Positions 46,045 to 56,848 of a stretch of DNA of 64,000 bases are shown piece after piece. Both the position numbers and the translations under genes were made by a program. A model generated the notes under the pieces. It saw only the letters and a list, made by a program, of their open reading frames with translations, made no database searches and was not told where the DNA came from. Where the stretch lies: NCBI RefSeq assembly GCF_014203545.1, contig NZ_JACHJG010000015.1, positions 62,001 through 126,000 on the forward strand, written 5' to 3'. Position 1 is the stretch's first letter. Every line of letters begins with the position of its first letter. Source of the DNA: Streptomyces netropsis. GTDB lineage: Bacteria > Actinomycetota > Actinomycetes > Streptomycetales > Streptomycetaceae.

Positions 46045-47115
46045 TCACTGCGGGCCCCGCCTGGGCAGGCCCGTACCCTGCGGCGCGATCCCGTCCGCAG
46101 GCCGCGAGGGGGGCTGCGGGGCGGCTTGCGGGGCGATCCGCGGCGGGAGCTGCGGGCCGGTCTGTGCGGATGCCTGCCCGGCGCCCTCCGGAGCGGGTGC
46201 CGGCTGAGTCCGGGTCGGTACCTGCTGGACCGGTTGCGACACGTCCGGCGGCAGGAGGGGGGTCACCACCGGCGGCACGGCCGGCGACGCGCTCTGCGGC
46301 GCGGCCCCGCCCTTGTGAGCCGCCACCAGCGGTGCGACCGCCGACATCCGCGTGTACACCCCGGGGTGCCCGGGCTGGGCGCAACCGCTCCCCCAGGACA
46401 CCAGCCCGACCAGCTTCCCCCTGGCCACGAGCGGCCCGCCGCTGTCCCCCTGGCACGCGTCCCGCCCGCCCTCCGGCCGCCCTGCGCACAGCATCGAAGC
46501 CCGCCGGTACGCACCCTCCGGGCCGCCCGGATACGCCTGCTCGCAAAAGACGTCGCCCAGGACGAACACCCCGGCCGCGCGCAGCGTCTGCGCGTACGTG
46601 CCGTTGCCCAGCATGTCGCCCCAGCCGTACACCTTGGCCGGCGTGCCGGGCCGATAGGCCTGGTCGCCCGCCTGCGCCAGGGCGATCGGAAAATTCGCCG
46701 GCACCTGTTCCGCCAGAGTGAGTACGGCGACGTCCCCGGCGTTGGTCGTCGCGTCGAACCCGGGGTTGACCCAGGTGTCCCGCAGCGCCACCTCGGCGCC
46801 GCTCCCGCTGCGCAGATCACCGCGTCCCACGATCACCCGGAGGTCCCTCGCCTCGCCCACGTCGACACCGAGCACCTCGTGGCTGAGGCAGTGCGCGGCG
46901 GTGACGACCTTCGTGCGGCTCACCAGGACCCCGCCGCAGAACTGCCCCGATCTCGCGGCACCGAACCGATCACGGCTCGCCAGAGCGACCGCCCAGGGCG
47001 CCTCGGAGACGTTGACGGGCTGCCCGCCGATGACCAGCCGGTCCGCGGCGGCCGGACCGGGGGCCGCCAGCAGCAGCGCCACCGCGCCGGCGAGCGGGTA
47101 GCTCAGTGCACGCAT
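46045..47115 (-). CDS. Secreted trypsin-like serine protease (S1)
   Basis: 356 aa. Signal peptide ALSYPLAGAVALLLAAPGPA with AxA cleavage near residue 25. The chymotrypsin-fold domain begins RLVIGGQPVNVSEAPWAVAL; catalytic triad His in VTAAHCLS, Asp in TNAGDVAVLTLA, Ser in ACQGDSGGPLVARG, and six Cys for three disulfides. The S1 pocket Asp comes from DACQGDSGG, six residues before the Ser, so trypsin-like cleavage after Arg/Lys is likely. A 95-residue Pro/Gln/Ala-rich tail follows, probably a wall-spanning linker. Terminators flank it on both sides. Confidence 0.93.
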   Translation of the reverse strand: MRALSYPLAGAVALLLAAPGPAAADRLVIGGQPVNVSEAPWAVALASRDRFGAARSGQFCGGVLVSRTKVVTAAHCLSHEVLGVDVGEARDLRVIVGRGDLRSGSGAEVALRDTWVNPGFDATTNAGDVAVLTLAEQVPANFPIALAQAGDQAYRPGTPAKVYGWGDMLGNGTYAQTLRAAGVFVLGDVFCEQAYPGGPEGAYRRASMLCAGRPEGGRDACQGDSGGPLVARGKLVGLVSWGSGCAQPGHPGVYTRMSAVAPLVAAHKGGAAPQSASPAVPPVVTPLLPPDVSQPVQQVPTRTQPAPAPEGAGQASAQTGPQLPPRIAPQAAPQPPSRPADGIAPQGTGLPRRGPQ

Positions 47116-47228
47116 ACAGTCTCCTGACCCTGCGGAGTTAGTCGCATACCCAGGGTCAAGCCGAATGGCAATCGGCGCATCCGGAAGATGGACCGGTCGG
47201 CGGGAAAGCGCGGCGGTCCGGGCAGCCG

Positions 47229-47279
47229 AAATGCCGCGAGGCCCGGCCCCTCTTCCGGGGGTACCGGGCCTCGCGGCAT
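47229..47279 (-). terminator. Terminator of hrdB
   Basis: 17-bp perfect stem AATGCCGCGAGGCCCGG / CCGGGCCTCGCGGCATT (47229-47245 / 47263-47279) with extra inner pairing CCCC/GGGG, 54 bases beyond the hrdB stop. Confidence 0.9.
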
Positions 47280-47333
47280 TCGTTCTGCATTCCACCCGGC
47301 GCCCGCGGAGGGGCCGGGTGGAGGGGGGACGGA

Positions 47334-48887
<1,554 letters not shown>

Positions 48888-49318
48888 GAACAACCTCTCG
48901 GAACGATGGAAACGGCTTCCGGCCCCGTCCGTAGCGGACCGGAGCCGACGACCGCCGGCATTGGATGAACCGACGGCGCGGGCGGGAGTGCAGAGCAACA
49001 CAGCACCTCGATCGAGGCCCGTATTCCCTCCGCGTCTGCCACCTCTTTAGTCATCGCGCTTCGCCGGACAGCGTTACGCCCAATCCTCGTGGCCCGAGTC
49101 ACACCCCATATCGGAGCGAATAACCATCGAATTGGACAGATCACCCGGTTCCGTCGCGCCCCATCCCGGGGCCGGACCCACGCCGGCCCTTCGCGAGGCC
49201 GCCCACACGGCTCGCACGCACGGTCGTACGCGCGAGCCGCCACCGCGGCCCCGCGCGTACGGATCCGGCCGTACGACCCAGCCCGTACGGCCCCGTCCGT
49301 ACGGCCCCGGTCCCGCGA
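48888..49318 (-). promoter_or_regulatory. hrdB upstream region with possible sigma-R-like promoter
   Basis: 431 bp without a gene, containing the hrdB promoter(s) and, at its far end, the 3' flank of whiH. On the minus strand GGGAAT (49028-49023) resembles a sigma-R -35 box. It is followed by the perfect palindrome CCTCGATCGAGG (49017-49006) and by GTTG about 22-23 bases after GGGAAT, longer than the usual 18-19. S. coelicolor hrdB is known to have a sigma-R-dependent second promoter, so this is a candidate only. Confidence 0.4.
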
Positions 49319-50203
49319 TCAGTGCTCGCGGGGGGCGGGCACCACGCGCTCGACGTCGGGGTGGGTGATGAGCAGCTGACGCATCGCGGCCTCCGCCCCG
49401 GCGGCGTCTCCCGAGCCCACGGCGTCCACGATCCGCAGGTGCTGGCCGACCCCGGTCTCGGTGGGGCGGTCGCAGCCGCTGACCGGGGCGCCCGAGACGT
49501 GCAGGGCGGCGGAGACGATGCCCGAGAGGTGCTCGAGCATGCGGTTGCCCGCGACCTGGAGGAGGAGGGAGTGGAACTCGGCGTCGGCGCGGGAGAAGGT
49601 GAGGGAGTCACCCTGGGTCAGCGCGTGGCCCATGATCTCGGCCATGTCGGCGAGACGCTGCTGGACGTCCTCGCGCCCGTGTCCGGCCGCGAGCCGGGCG
49701 GCGAGCGGCTCGATGGTCCAGCGCAGCTCGCACAGCTCGCGGCGCTGGTCTTCCCGCTGGGGCCCGAAGGCCCGCCATTCGATGATGTCCGGGTCGAGGA
49801 GATTCCAGTCGCTGACGGGGCGGACGCGGGTGCCGACGTTGGGCCGGGCGCTGACCAGGCCCTTCGCTTCGAGGACGCGCAGGGACTCGCGGACGACGGT
49901 CCGGGAGACCTCGAAGCGCTGCCCGATCTCCTCCGGGACGAGCGGGCGGTCGGCGCCCAGGTCGCCGGAGACGATCATCTGGCCCAGCTGTTGGACGAGC
50001 TGGCCGTGCAGCCCTCGGCCACGGCTGCCGGCCGCGCGGCGGCCGGCCCGGCTCAGCTCCGCGTCGCCGTCCCAGGCGGACGACGCCCCGCGGTCGACCC
50101 CGGGGGCCTCCGCGTAGGAGTAACGGTCAAGCTCGCCCGATCCTGCGAGGCCGGAGTCGGCGGGGCGAGCCGCGGTCATCATGGTGTGCGCAAGGGTACT
50201 CAC
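49319..50203 (-). CDS. whiH: WhiH, GntR-family sporulation regulator
   Basis: 294 aa, the length and position (next to hrdB) of Streptomyces WhiH, needed for sporulation septation of aerial hyphae. A Gly/Ser/Arg-rich N-terminus (about 70 residues) precedes the winged helix (about residues 75-140: PLVPEEIGQRFEVSRTVVRESLRVLEAKGLV). The C-terminal FCD effector domain (about 150-285) has ELCELRWTIEPLAARLAAGH. WhiH is itself a sigma-WhiG target and represses its own gene. GTG at 50203 chosen for its AAAGGAT ribosome site; MMTAARP downstream is an alternative. Confidence 0.88.
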   Translation of the reverse strand: MSTLAHTMMTAARPADSGLAGSGELDRYSYAEAPGVDRGASSAWDGDAELSRAGRRAAGSRGRGLHGQLVQQLGQMIVSGDLGADRPLVPEEIGQRFEVSRTVVRESLRVLEAKGLVSARPNVGTRVRPVSDWNLLDPDIIEWRAFGPQREDQRRELCELRWTIEPLAARLAAGHGREDVQQRLADMAEIMGHALTQGDSLTFSRADAEFHSLLLQVAGNRMLEHLSGIVSAALHVSGAPVSGCDRPTETGVGQHLRIVDAVGSGDAAGAEAAMRQLLITHPDVERVVPAPREH

Positions 50204-50210
50204 GCATCCT

Positions 50211-50238
50211 TTGTCGGCGACACGTTGAGAGCCCTTGA
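50211..50238 (-). promoter_or_regulatory. Sigma-WhiG-like promoter of whiH
   Basis: On the minus strand TCAA (-35, 50238-50235), a 16-base spacer and GCCGACAA (-10, 50218-50211) match the WhiG pattern TAAA/TCAA - N15-16 - GCCGATAA at 7 of 8 positions in the -10. whiH is an established WhiG target. The -10 lies only 7 bases before the chosen GTG, so the mRNA would be close to leaderless, or translation would start at the ATG-ATG 18 bases into the frame. Confidence 0.6.
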
Positions 50239-50610
50239 GGTCTTTGGTGAAAAGCACACGAAAGGGTGATCGCGCATTACCTCACAATTGACGCTCAATC
50301 GGACGGAATCGGGCGCCCTCTCCGGGAGGGCGAGTGCGGAGCGTGACGACAATTCTGCCGAGGCCGGGACTTGGGTGCCGGGCATGATTACGCGGTGTGA
50401 TCCCGTCGCGGGGGCGAGGGACGGCGTGCGGGCCGGGGCTCGGGAGCGAGGCCATTACCACGCGCGCCCGGTCCGGCAACTCGAGCAGGGCGACTGCCTC
50501 CGGAGCGGCTGACGCTCCCCGGTGAGCGACCGGCCCCGGCCGTCTCCCGCCGTCTCCGGCCGCGTCCCACCGGAGCCACGCGGCCCGGCACCCGCCCCGC
50601 CGGCCGCCGC
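50239..50610. other. Gene-free region between whiH promoter and the ABC gene
   Basis: About 372 bp. Only a weak 7-bp hairpin CGCCCTC/GAGGGCG (50314-50332) is seen, a possible terminator for the fused ABC gene, which ends at 50611. Nothing else recognised. Confidence 0.5.
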
Positions 50611-52476
50611 TCAACGCGGCCTGCCGCGGAACACGGTGAGCACGTACGCCCCGAGAAGCGCCGCCAGGGACAGCGTCAGCGCCCAGCCGACGGGCTGGGA
50701 CATCAGCCGCAGGGCCGCGGAGAGCGCTCGGTCCACCCCGGACGGCCACTGCACCAGCACCGTCGCACGCAACCGCTCCGGCAGCCCCACCAGGGAACGG
50801 GCCGTCGGGTGGGTGAACACCCCGCCCAGGACAGGCATCACGAGGGCGGGCACCGCGAGCACCGCCACCAGCCCCAGGGTGGTGGACCGGAACACCCCCG
50901 CGGCGAGCAGGCCGGCCCACGCGCAGCCGAGGGTGAGCCCGGCCCAGCCGACGAGCGTGAGAGCCCAGTCGGCGGGGAGGTGGGCGGCGGGGTCGCCGAA
51001 GAGCAGCCTCAGGACGGCCGCGTCGAGGCCGAGGGAGGCGAAGGCGAGCAGCAGGGCGGCCATCGCCGTGACCACGAGCTTGGCGACGAGCAGCCCGAGG
51101 CGGCGGGGGACGGTGCCCTGGTCCGGCGCCAGTGCCGGATAGCGGAACTCCTGGCCGAAGGCGAGGGCCCCGAGCAGCCCCGCGCCGAAGGCGGCCGGAG
51201 GGAGCGGCAGCAGCGCCGGCCAGCCGGTGAGGAGGCGCAGCGCCGTGGTGCCGCCGGTGCGGGCGAGCAGCACGGAGGCCACGAGTGAGGCCGCGAGGGC
51301 GACGGCTCCGGTGATCCAGCCGGCCCGCACGCCCGTGGCGCGGCGCAGTTCGTAGAGCAGCGGCCAGACGGGGCCGGGGGCAGGCAGCCTGGGCTGGAGG
51401 CGGGCCTGCGAGCGTGAGGTCGGCATGGCCTGGGGCGAGGGGCCGGCGCCGGCGGCGGGCTCCACAGCGGGGGTCTCTCCGGGGGTCTCTCCGGGGGTCT
51501 CTCCGGGCGCCGCTTCCGGATCCGCGGCGGCCGCAGGATCCGTGGTGTCGGGGCGGCGGCCGTCGGCACGGTGCAGGGGGGACACGGGGCCGGTGTCCCC
51601 GGTCTCGTCGGCCAGGCGGTGCACGAGGATGCCGTGGCGGTAGGCGGTCTCACCGACGGCGGCGCAGCTGCTGCCGTAGACGCTGATCCGGCTGCCGCCC
51701 TCGTGCGTCACTTCCACGGGGGGCCCGTCGGGGGACGCGCGCACCACGTCGGCCTCGACCGTGAGGAGGTGGGCGAGGCGGCTCGCGAACGGCGAGTGGA
51801 CGGCGACCCGGGGGCGTAGCCGGGTACGGGCGAAGGCCGCGGCCTCCTGGTCGGCGACGAGACGGCCCCGTTCGACGGTGACGACCTGGTCAGCGATGCG
51901 GGCCGCCTCCCTGGGGTCGCCGGAGGTGACGAGAACGGCACCGCCCTGGGCGGCGTAGCCGCGCAGCATGCCGTGCAGCCAGGCCGTCTCACGCGGCGAC
52001 AGGCCTTCGGCGGGTTCGTCGAGCAGCAGGGTGTGCGGGTCGCCGAGGAGCGCCGCGGCGAGGCCGAGACGGCGGTCCATGCCGAGGGAGAAGTCGCCGA
52101 GGCGCTGGTCGGCGAGGCCGCTGAGCCCGACGACCTCGAGGACGTCGTCGGCGCGCTCCGCGGGCACCCCGGCTACGGCGCAGAGCATCCGCAGATGACC
52201 GCGGGCGGTGCGGGCGGGGTGGCCGGGGACGTCGCCGAGCAGCACGCCGATCTCGCGGGTGGGGTGGGCGACCCGGTCGAGCGTGCGGCCGCGGAACAGC
52301 GCGACCCCGCGCCCGGGGTCGAGCCGCAGCATGAGCCGCAGCGCGCTGGTCTTGCCCGCCCCGGGCTCACCGAGCAGAACGGTGACCCGGCCGGGGCGGG
52401 CCTCGAAGGTGAGGTCGTCGACGGCGGGAGGGTGGTTGCGGCGGGGGGCGCTGGTCAGCCCGATGGCCTGGATCAT
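50611..52476 (-). CDS. Fused ABC transporter (ATPase plus permease)
   Basis: 621 aa. N-terminal ABC ATPase (about 1-230): Walker A GEPGAGKTSA, Walker B LLLDEPAEGLS. The signature helix is degenerate, SLGMDRRLGLAAALLG instead of LSGGQ. A middle region (about 230-385) includes a Pro/Thr/Ala-rich linker with three direct PGET repeats. The C-terminal permease (about 390-621) has about six helices, with HPTARSLVGLPE. The ATPase resembles exporters of peptides, lantibiotics or drugs; substrate unknown. ATG at 52476 with GGGAGAAG upstream. It sits directly before whiH. Confidence 0.85.
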   Translation of the reverse strand: MIQAIGLTSAPRRNHPPAVDDLTFEARPGRVTVLLGEPGAGKTSALRLMLRLDPGRGVALFRGRTLDRVAHPTREIGVLLGDVPGHPARTARGHLRMLCAVAGVPAERADDVLEVVGLSGLADQRLGDFSLGMDRRLGLAAALLGDPHTLLLDEPAEGLSPRETAWLHGMLRGYAAQGGAVLVTSGDPREAARIADQVVTVERGRLVADQEAAAFARTRLRPRVAVHSPFASRLAHLLTVEADVVRASPDGPPVEVTHEGGSRISVYGSSCAAVGETAYRHGILVHRLADETGDTGPVSPLHRADGRRPDTTDPAAAADPEAAPGETPGETPGETPAVEPAAGAGPSPQAMPTSRSQARLQPRLPAPGPVWPLLYELRRATGVRAGWITGAVALAASLVASVLLARTGGTTALRLLTGWPALLPLPPAAFGAGLLGALAFGQEFRYPALAPDQGTVPRRLGLLVAKLVVTAMAALLLAFASLGLDAAVLRLLFGDPAAHLPADWALTLVGWAGLTLGCAWAGLLAAGVFRSTTLGLVAVLAVPALVMPVLGGVFTHPTARSLVGLPERLRATVLVQWPSGVDRALSAALRLMSQPVGWALTLSLAALLGAYVLTVFRGRPR

Positions 52477-52729
52477 GGCTTCTCCCGCGGGGCGTGGGCC
52501 GGCTCGGCGCGGAAACCCTGGGCTGCGGGGGCGCGCGGAACGCTGGGACGTACCGCAGCACCGTAACCCGATATGCCCGATTTGCTCCGTACTGTCAGCA
52601 TTTCCGGGCGGCCGTGTCCCACCCCGGAGCGGGACGGACGCTACGAGCCCGACCGATCCCGCGACGGGCGCGCGGCGGCGGGGTGGGTACGGGACTGCCG
52701 TGGGCACCCGGCCGCGTCCGGGCTTTGCC

Positions 52730-53545
52730 CTACGCCTCGGGGCGCAGCATCGGCGGGTTCAGCAACGTGGCCCCGCCGGCCCGGAAGAGCTGCGCGGGGC
52801 GGCCGCCCTGACGTGTCGTCGTCCCGCCGGTGGGCACCAGGAATCCGGGGGTGCCCGTGACCTTGCGATGGAAGTTGCGCGGATCCAGGGCGACGCCCCA
52901 CACCGCCTCGTACACCCGGCGCAGCTCGCCGACAGTGAATTCCTGCGGGCAGAAGGCGGTGGCCAGCGAGGAGTACTCGATCTTGGAGCGGGCCCGCTCG
53001 ACACCGTCGGCGAGGATGCGGGCGTGATCGAAGGCGAGCGGCGCGGTCAGCTCCCCGTCGCGGCCGTAGCCGTCCTCCTGGTCCAGCAGGTCTTCCACGG
53101 GCGCCCACCGCACACTGCGCGCGTCGCCGCCGGCGCGCGGGGCGGGCAGATCCGGCGCGAGGGCGAGGTGCGCCACGCTGACGACCCGCATGCGGGGGTC
53201 GCGCTTCGGGTCGCCGTAGGTGGCGAGCTGTTCGAGGTGCGCGGCGTTCACGGGGGCGGGCCCGGCCGGGTCGTGGGCATGCAGCCCGGTCTCCTCGGCC
53301 AGCTCACGGGCCGCCGCGGTCGCCAGGTCCTCGTCACCCCTGACGAATCCGCCCGGCAGCGCCCAGCGCCCCTGGTAGGGAGGCTCACCTCGACGGACGG
53401 CCAGCGCGCACAGCGCATGGCGCTGCACGGTGAGCACGACCAGGTCGACGGTGACGGCGAAGGGCGGAAAGGCCGACGGGTCGTAGGGCATGACGCGATC
53501 ATAGTCGTCTGCTTGACGATAAACAGGGTCTTGTTCACTGCTCAC
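52730..53545 (-). CDS. NUDIX protein with C-terminal winged helix (NrtR-like)
   Basis: 271 aa. NUDIX domain (about residues 40-165) with ALPGGFVRGDEDLATAAARELAEETGL; the Nudix box GxxxxxAxRELxEE is nearly complete, so the fold is right, but catalysis cannot be claimed. The C-terminal domain (about 180-265) looks like the winged helix of NrtR regulators of NAD metabolism (FTVGELRRVYEAVWGVALDPRNFHRKV). It may be a repressor sensing ADP-ribose. GTG at 53545 has AAGGGA upstream; the ATG at 53491 (MPYDPSAF) lacks one. An inverted repeat TCGTC-N5-GACGA lies at 53505-53519. Confidence 0.8.
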   Translation of the reverse strand: MSSEQDPVYRQADDYDRVMPYDPSAFPPFAVTVDLVVLTVQRHALCALAVRRGEPPYQGRWALPGGFVRGDEDLATAAARELAEETGLHAHDPAGPAPVNAAHLEQLATYGDPKRDPRMRVVSVAHLALAPDLPAPRAGGDARSVRWAPVEDLLDQEDGYGRDGELTAPLAFDHARILADGVERARSKIEYSSLATAFCPQEFTVGELRRVYEAVWGVALDPRNFHRKVTGTPGFLVPTGGTTTRQGGRPAQLFRAGGATLLNPPMLRPEA

Positions 53546-53579
53546 CAACGTCCCTTCGGACAGCTTGGCCCGCACCCGC

Positions 53580-55658
53580 TCACACCCCCAGCTGAAGACC
53601 GTCGGCGGCTTCCTCGACCATGCCCAGACCGAGCCTGCTGATCCGCACGGCGAACGGCTGGTCGGCGACCCGCAGTCCGGTGAACCGCAGGGCGCCCAGC
53701 GGTGCGGTCCGTGGCGGGCGGACCGCCACGCTCCCCGCCGGCACGTCGGGGCGCACCCCGGCCAGGGTGGTCAGGAGCTGGACCGCGCCCGCCGCGGCGA
53801 CAGCGGCGGGACGGCAGGCCGCCGGGTGCGGCAGCGGCACGCTGCCGGTGGTGCGCTGCTCCCCCGCGTACATCTCCGGCAGTCGGTATCCGAAGGCCTC
53901 GGCCGCGTCGAGGGTGCCTCGCAGCAACCCTCCTGCCTCCTTCTCGAAACCGGCGGCCGCCAGCCCGGCCACGGCCACGGCCGTCTCATGGACCCGCACG
54001 GCCCCGCTGCGGTGCCCGAACGGATTGTGCCCGGGTTCCTTCGCCCCGAGGCTGCGCAGCCCCCAGCCCGAGTCGAGCGCCGGCCCGCCGAGCAGCCTGG
54101 CCAACTGCTCGGTCTGCACCTTGTCGAGCAGCCCCGGGGCGTAGTCACCGGCTCCGAGCAGACCTGTGTCGAGCAGATGCGCGGCGGCGCATCCCAGATG
54201 CGGTATCCGCCGCCCGTCCGGCGTCCGGGCGGCGACGGGACGCCCGCCGCCAGGGTCCTCGGCCCAGAAGTCGTCCCGGAAGCGGCGCCGCAGCTCGCCC
54301 GCCCAGTCCCGCCACCGCTCCGCGCCGGGACGGCCGTACGCCTCCAGGAGATCCGCGCCGAGCAACGCGGCACGGTGCGCGTGCGCCTGCACCTCGCAGC
54401 GGTACGGCCCGCCCGGCACCGGGTCCGCGAGGTACCCGCCCTCCCCCACCGCCGTCCGCAGCCACCCCAGGCACCGCTCGGCGGCCGGCAGCAGGGCCTC
54501 GGTCTCCCGCTCGGCCAGCCCCCATCGCCGGGCCTCGGCGAGGACCACGGGGAACAGCAAGGTCGCCTCGACGCCCGTGCACCCGGGCGGCAGGTGCGCT
54601 CCCGCGTGCCGCAGCGCCCCGGGGATGCGACCGCCGTCCCCGTGCGGCCCGGGCAGTTGCGCGCGGGCCAGGGTGCGCAGCGTCCCCGCGGCGAGGCGGA
54701 CCCCCAGGGGCAGTGTCATCCGGGCCGCCCACAGCGCCTCGGCGGGGGCGAGGTGACCGCAGCGCCAGGGGACGCCCGCGGCGAGGTGGACGTCGGCGGG
54801 CTGCCCCGGATCGCGGACCAGCAGCGCGCGGAGATCGTCGAGGCTGGCTTCCAACAGGGCCGCCGTCCGCGGGTCGTCGCCCTCCGCCGCCGCCTCGCCC
54901 CAGGGCGCGGTGCCACCGCGGCCCCGGGGCGCCGCGGTCTCGGCCGGTCGCGCCCGTCCGGGCAGCTCCAGCCTGACGCGGAGCTCGATGCTCCGAGTGC
55001 CGCCGGGCGGCAGCTCCAGCTCCCAGCACAGCAGCCCGGCCGAAGCGAGGGAGTCCCCGGGCGCCGGGTCGGCGGTGACCGTCACCTGGGTCCCCGCCGC
55101 CGACCAGCGCAGCCCGCAGGCGTGCACCGCGGCGGGAACCTCGGGTCCCGCCAGACCCGAGGCGACCGCACCGAGCTCGGCGAGGTCGGTGCCCAGCGAT
55201 ACCTCGACGCCCAGCTTCAACGCCCGCGCGGCCGTGCTGCGCAGGGTGATCCGCTCGGTTCCCTCGGCGTCCCGCAGCCGCTCGACGGTGACGGCCGGGT
55301 CGGGCCCCGAGTCGGCGACGGTCCGCACGGTGCCCACGAAGCGGGCCCGGTCGGCGGCGAGCATCCGCCCCTGCACGGGCACCGGTTCCGCTCCGGCGAC
55401 CCGCACCCGGCAGCGCGCCAGCAGCCGCCGCCCCGCGCGGTAGAACCCGTCGAGTCCGTGCCCGGTCAGCTGACCGTCCTCGCCGGAGATCGCGAGAGCG
55501 GGCAGCGCCACGCAGATCAGTGCGCCGTGCACGGGCTGCGGCCCGTGAGCGCGTCCCAGCCCCGGGCGTGGGGTGGGGGGCGGGCGGCGTGTCGCGGCGG
55601 AGCCCGCGGTCGGGCTCGGGGTCAGGGTCGGATGACCATGGGGGACATTGCCTTGCAT
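53580..55658 (-). CDS. Glycogen-debranching-enzyme-like protein
   Basis: 692 aa. N-terminal beta-rich domain (about 35-260) resembling the GDE N-terminal domain (VHGALICVALPALAISGEDGQLTGHGLDGFYRAGRRLLARCRVRV); C-terminal (alpha/alpha)6-barrel (about 270-690) of the amylo-alpha-1,6-glucosidase/GH15-like fold (GAHLPPGCTGVEATLLFPVVLAEARRWGL, GLRSLGAKEPGHNPFGHRSGAVRVHETAV). Predicted to trim glycogen or a related alpha-glucan; catalytic acids cannot be assigned by eye. ATG with AGGGAG upstream. It is followed by the NUDIX gene 34 bases downstream, probably in one transcript. Confidence 0.8.
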   Translation of the reverse strand: MQGNVPHGHPTLTPSPTAGSAATRRPPPTPRPGLGRAHGPQPVHGALICVALPALAISGEDGQLTGHGLDGFYRAGRRLLARCRVRVAGAEPVPVQGRMLAADRARFVGTVRTVADSGPDPAVTVERLRDAEGTERITLRSTAARALKLGVEVSLGTDLAELGAVASGLAGPEVPAAVHACGLRWSAAGTQVTVTADPAPGDSLASAGLLCWELELPPGGTRSIELRVRLELPGRARPAETAAPRGRGGTAPWGEAAAEGDDPRTAALLEASLDDLRALLVRDPGQPADVHLAAGVPWRCGHLAPAEALWAARMTLPLGVRLAAGTLRTLARAQLPGPHGDGGRIPGALRHAGAHLPPGCTGVEATLLFPVVLAEARRWGLAERETEALLPAAERCLGWLRTAVGEGGYLADPVPGGPYRCEVQAHAHRAALLGADLLEAYGRPGAERWRDWAGELRRRFRDDFWAEDPGGGRPVAARTPDGRRIPHLGCAAAHLLDTGLLGAGDYAPGLLDKVQTEQLARLLGGPALDSGWGLRSLGAKEPGHNPFGHRSGAVRVHETAVAVAGLAAAGFEKEAGGLLRGTLDAAEAFGYRLPEMYAGEQRTTGSVPLPHPAACRPAAVAAAGAVQLLTTLAGVRPDVPAGSVAVRPPRTAPLGALRFTGLRVADQPFAVRISRLGLGMVEEAADGLQLGV

Positions 55659-55770
55659 GTGTCTGCGCTCCCTGTGGACGTCGCGACCGGGCGACGGACG
55701 GCTGCGGGGCCACCTAGGTGAACGGCGCGGGGGCCACGTAAGTCACGGTGCCCCCCGCCCCACACCCTGA

Positions 55771-56741
55771 TCACTGCCGGCCACGAGCCCCTCGGGGCCC
55801 GCTGCGGCGCCGCGCCCGGGCCTTACCGGCGGGCCCGTTCGCTCCGCCGGGGCCGGTGGGACGAAGGCTCCCGGCGTTCCTGAGGGGACCGGCCGTCCGG
55901 TTGCCCTCACCGGCTTCGGCCGCGCCGGTGAGGGGCGGGCGACGGCGCCGCCTGACCCGGGGCGCCTGCTGCACGCCCCGGGCGCCACCCTCCGCGTCCG
56001 CGCCCCCGACTCGGTCCGCTTCAGCGTGCGCGGCGGCGTGCACGGCACGGTCGGCGCGCTCGCGGCGCAGACAGCGGCGCAGGGGCTCCGGGTCCATGCC
56101 CTCGTTACAGGCGCGGTGCAGGAGCTGGGCGAAGAGATACTCGGGATCGGCCGCCAGGGCGCGGCTCAACGCGACCCGGGCCTCCGGCTGATCGCCGGTG
56201 GACCAGGCGACCCAGCCCGCGAGCGTGAGCGGCGCGGCCGCGTGCTCGGCGTACGAGGACACACAGCGCCGGGCGAGGGCGCGCCAAAGGCGCAGCACCG
56301 TGGGCGCGAGGGGGCCCTCCATCCATTCCGCCGCCTGGTCCCGTGTGGTGCGGTCCTGGAGCCCGAGGATGATCGCGGCGGCTTCGTCGTGGGCGAGGAG
56401 GGCGTCGTCCTGGGCGTCCGCCTCCGGCCGCCGGGGGTTCGGAGGTGCGGCGTGGAGTCGGTCCAGCACCAGCCGCGCCAGGCCCATCGTCTCCTCGCGC
56501 ACGGTCTCGCAGTCCGTCCCTCGGAGGATGCGGGGCACGAGGTCGACGGCGGCCGCGTCCAGCGCCCGTTCCTGTTCCTCGGCCGGGGGGCCGGTGAGCG
56601 GTGCGAGCCGGGCTTCCATCTGGCGCAGGGATCCGCGCACCTGGATGCCGGCGTAGGCGGCGGCCGCCGCCATGACCGACGTGCCGGGCGCTGCCAGTGG
56701 CGTGCCTTCCGGTGGGCAGCAACGGGCGTCGGGGCAGCAGT
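55771..56741 (-). pseudogene. DUF4192 gene, 3' part, cut off by the mobile element
   Basis: The frame reads the C-terminal half of DUF4192: CCPDARCCPPEGTP, APGTSVMAAAAAYAGIQVRGSL, LGLQDRTTRDQAAEWMEG, ALARRCVSSYAEHAAAPLTLAGWVAWSTGDQ and YLFAQLLHRACNEGMDPEPLRRCLR. The usual N-terminal 150-170 residues are missing. From 56742 rightward the sequence is unrelated (element end). The missing part, ending ...ALCISDGRFWS, resumes on the same strand at about 63890. The open frame formally continues to 56841 into the element and could be translated from a downstream start. The tail (about 80 residues) is Arg/Gly/Pro-rich. Confidence 0.85.
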
Positions 56742-56768
56742 TTTCTCTTGCGCTTCTGCTGTGTCTCG
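56742..56768 (+). repeat. Left terminal imperfect inverted repeat
   Basis: Reading inward: TTTCTCTTGCGCTTC then TGCTGTGTCTCG. It shares TTGCG, CT-C and GTGTCxCG, in the same order and nearly the same spacing, with the right end. Confidence 0.5.
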
Positions 56769-56848
56769 ATGAGAGGCGAACTGGGTCCTCGGTTGATTCA
56801 CCCAGCCCCCTCAGCTGTAAGGCGAAAGTCGGCTCGTACACCTAGCTT

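Noticed and set aside
51473..51510. CRISPR-like direct repeats
   Set aside because: The 12-bp repeats are contiguous, have no spacers and encode PGET in frame in the ABC transporter.
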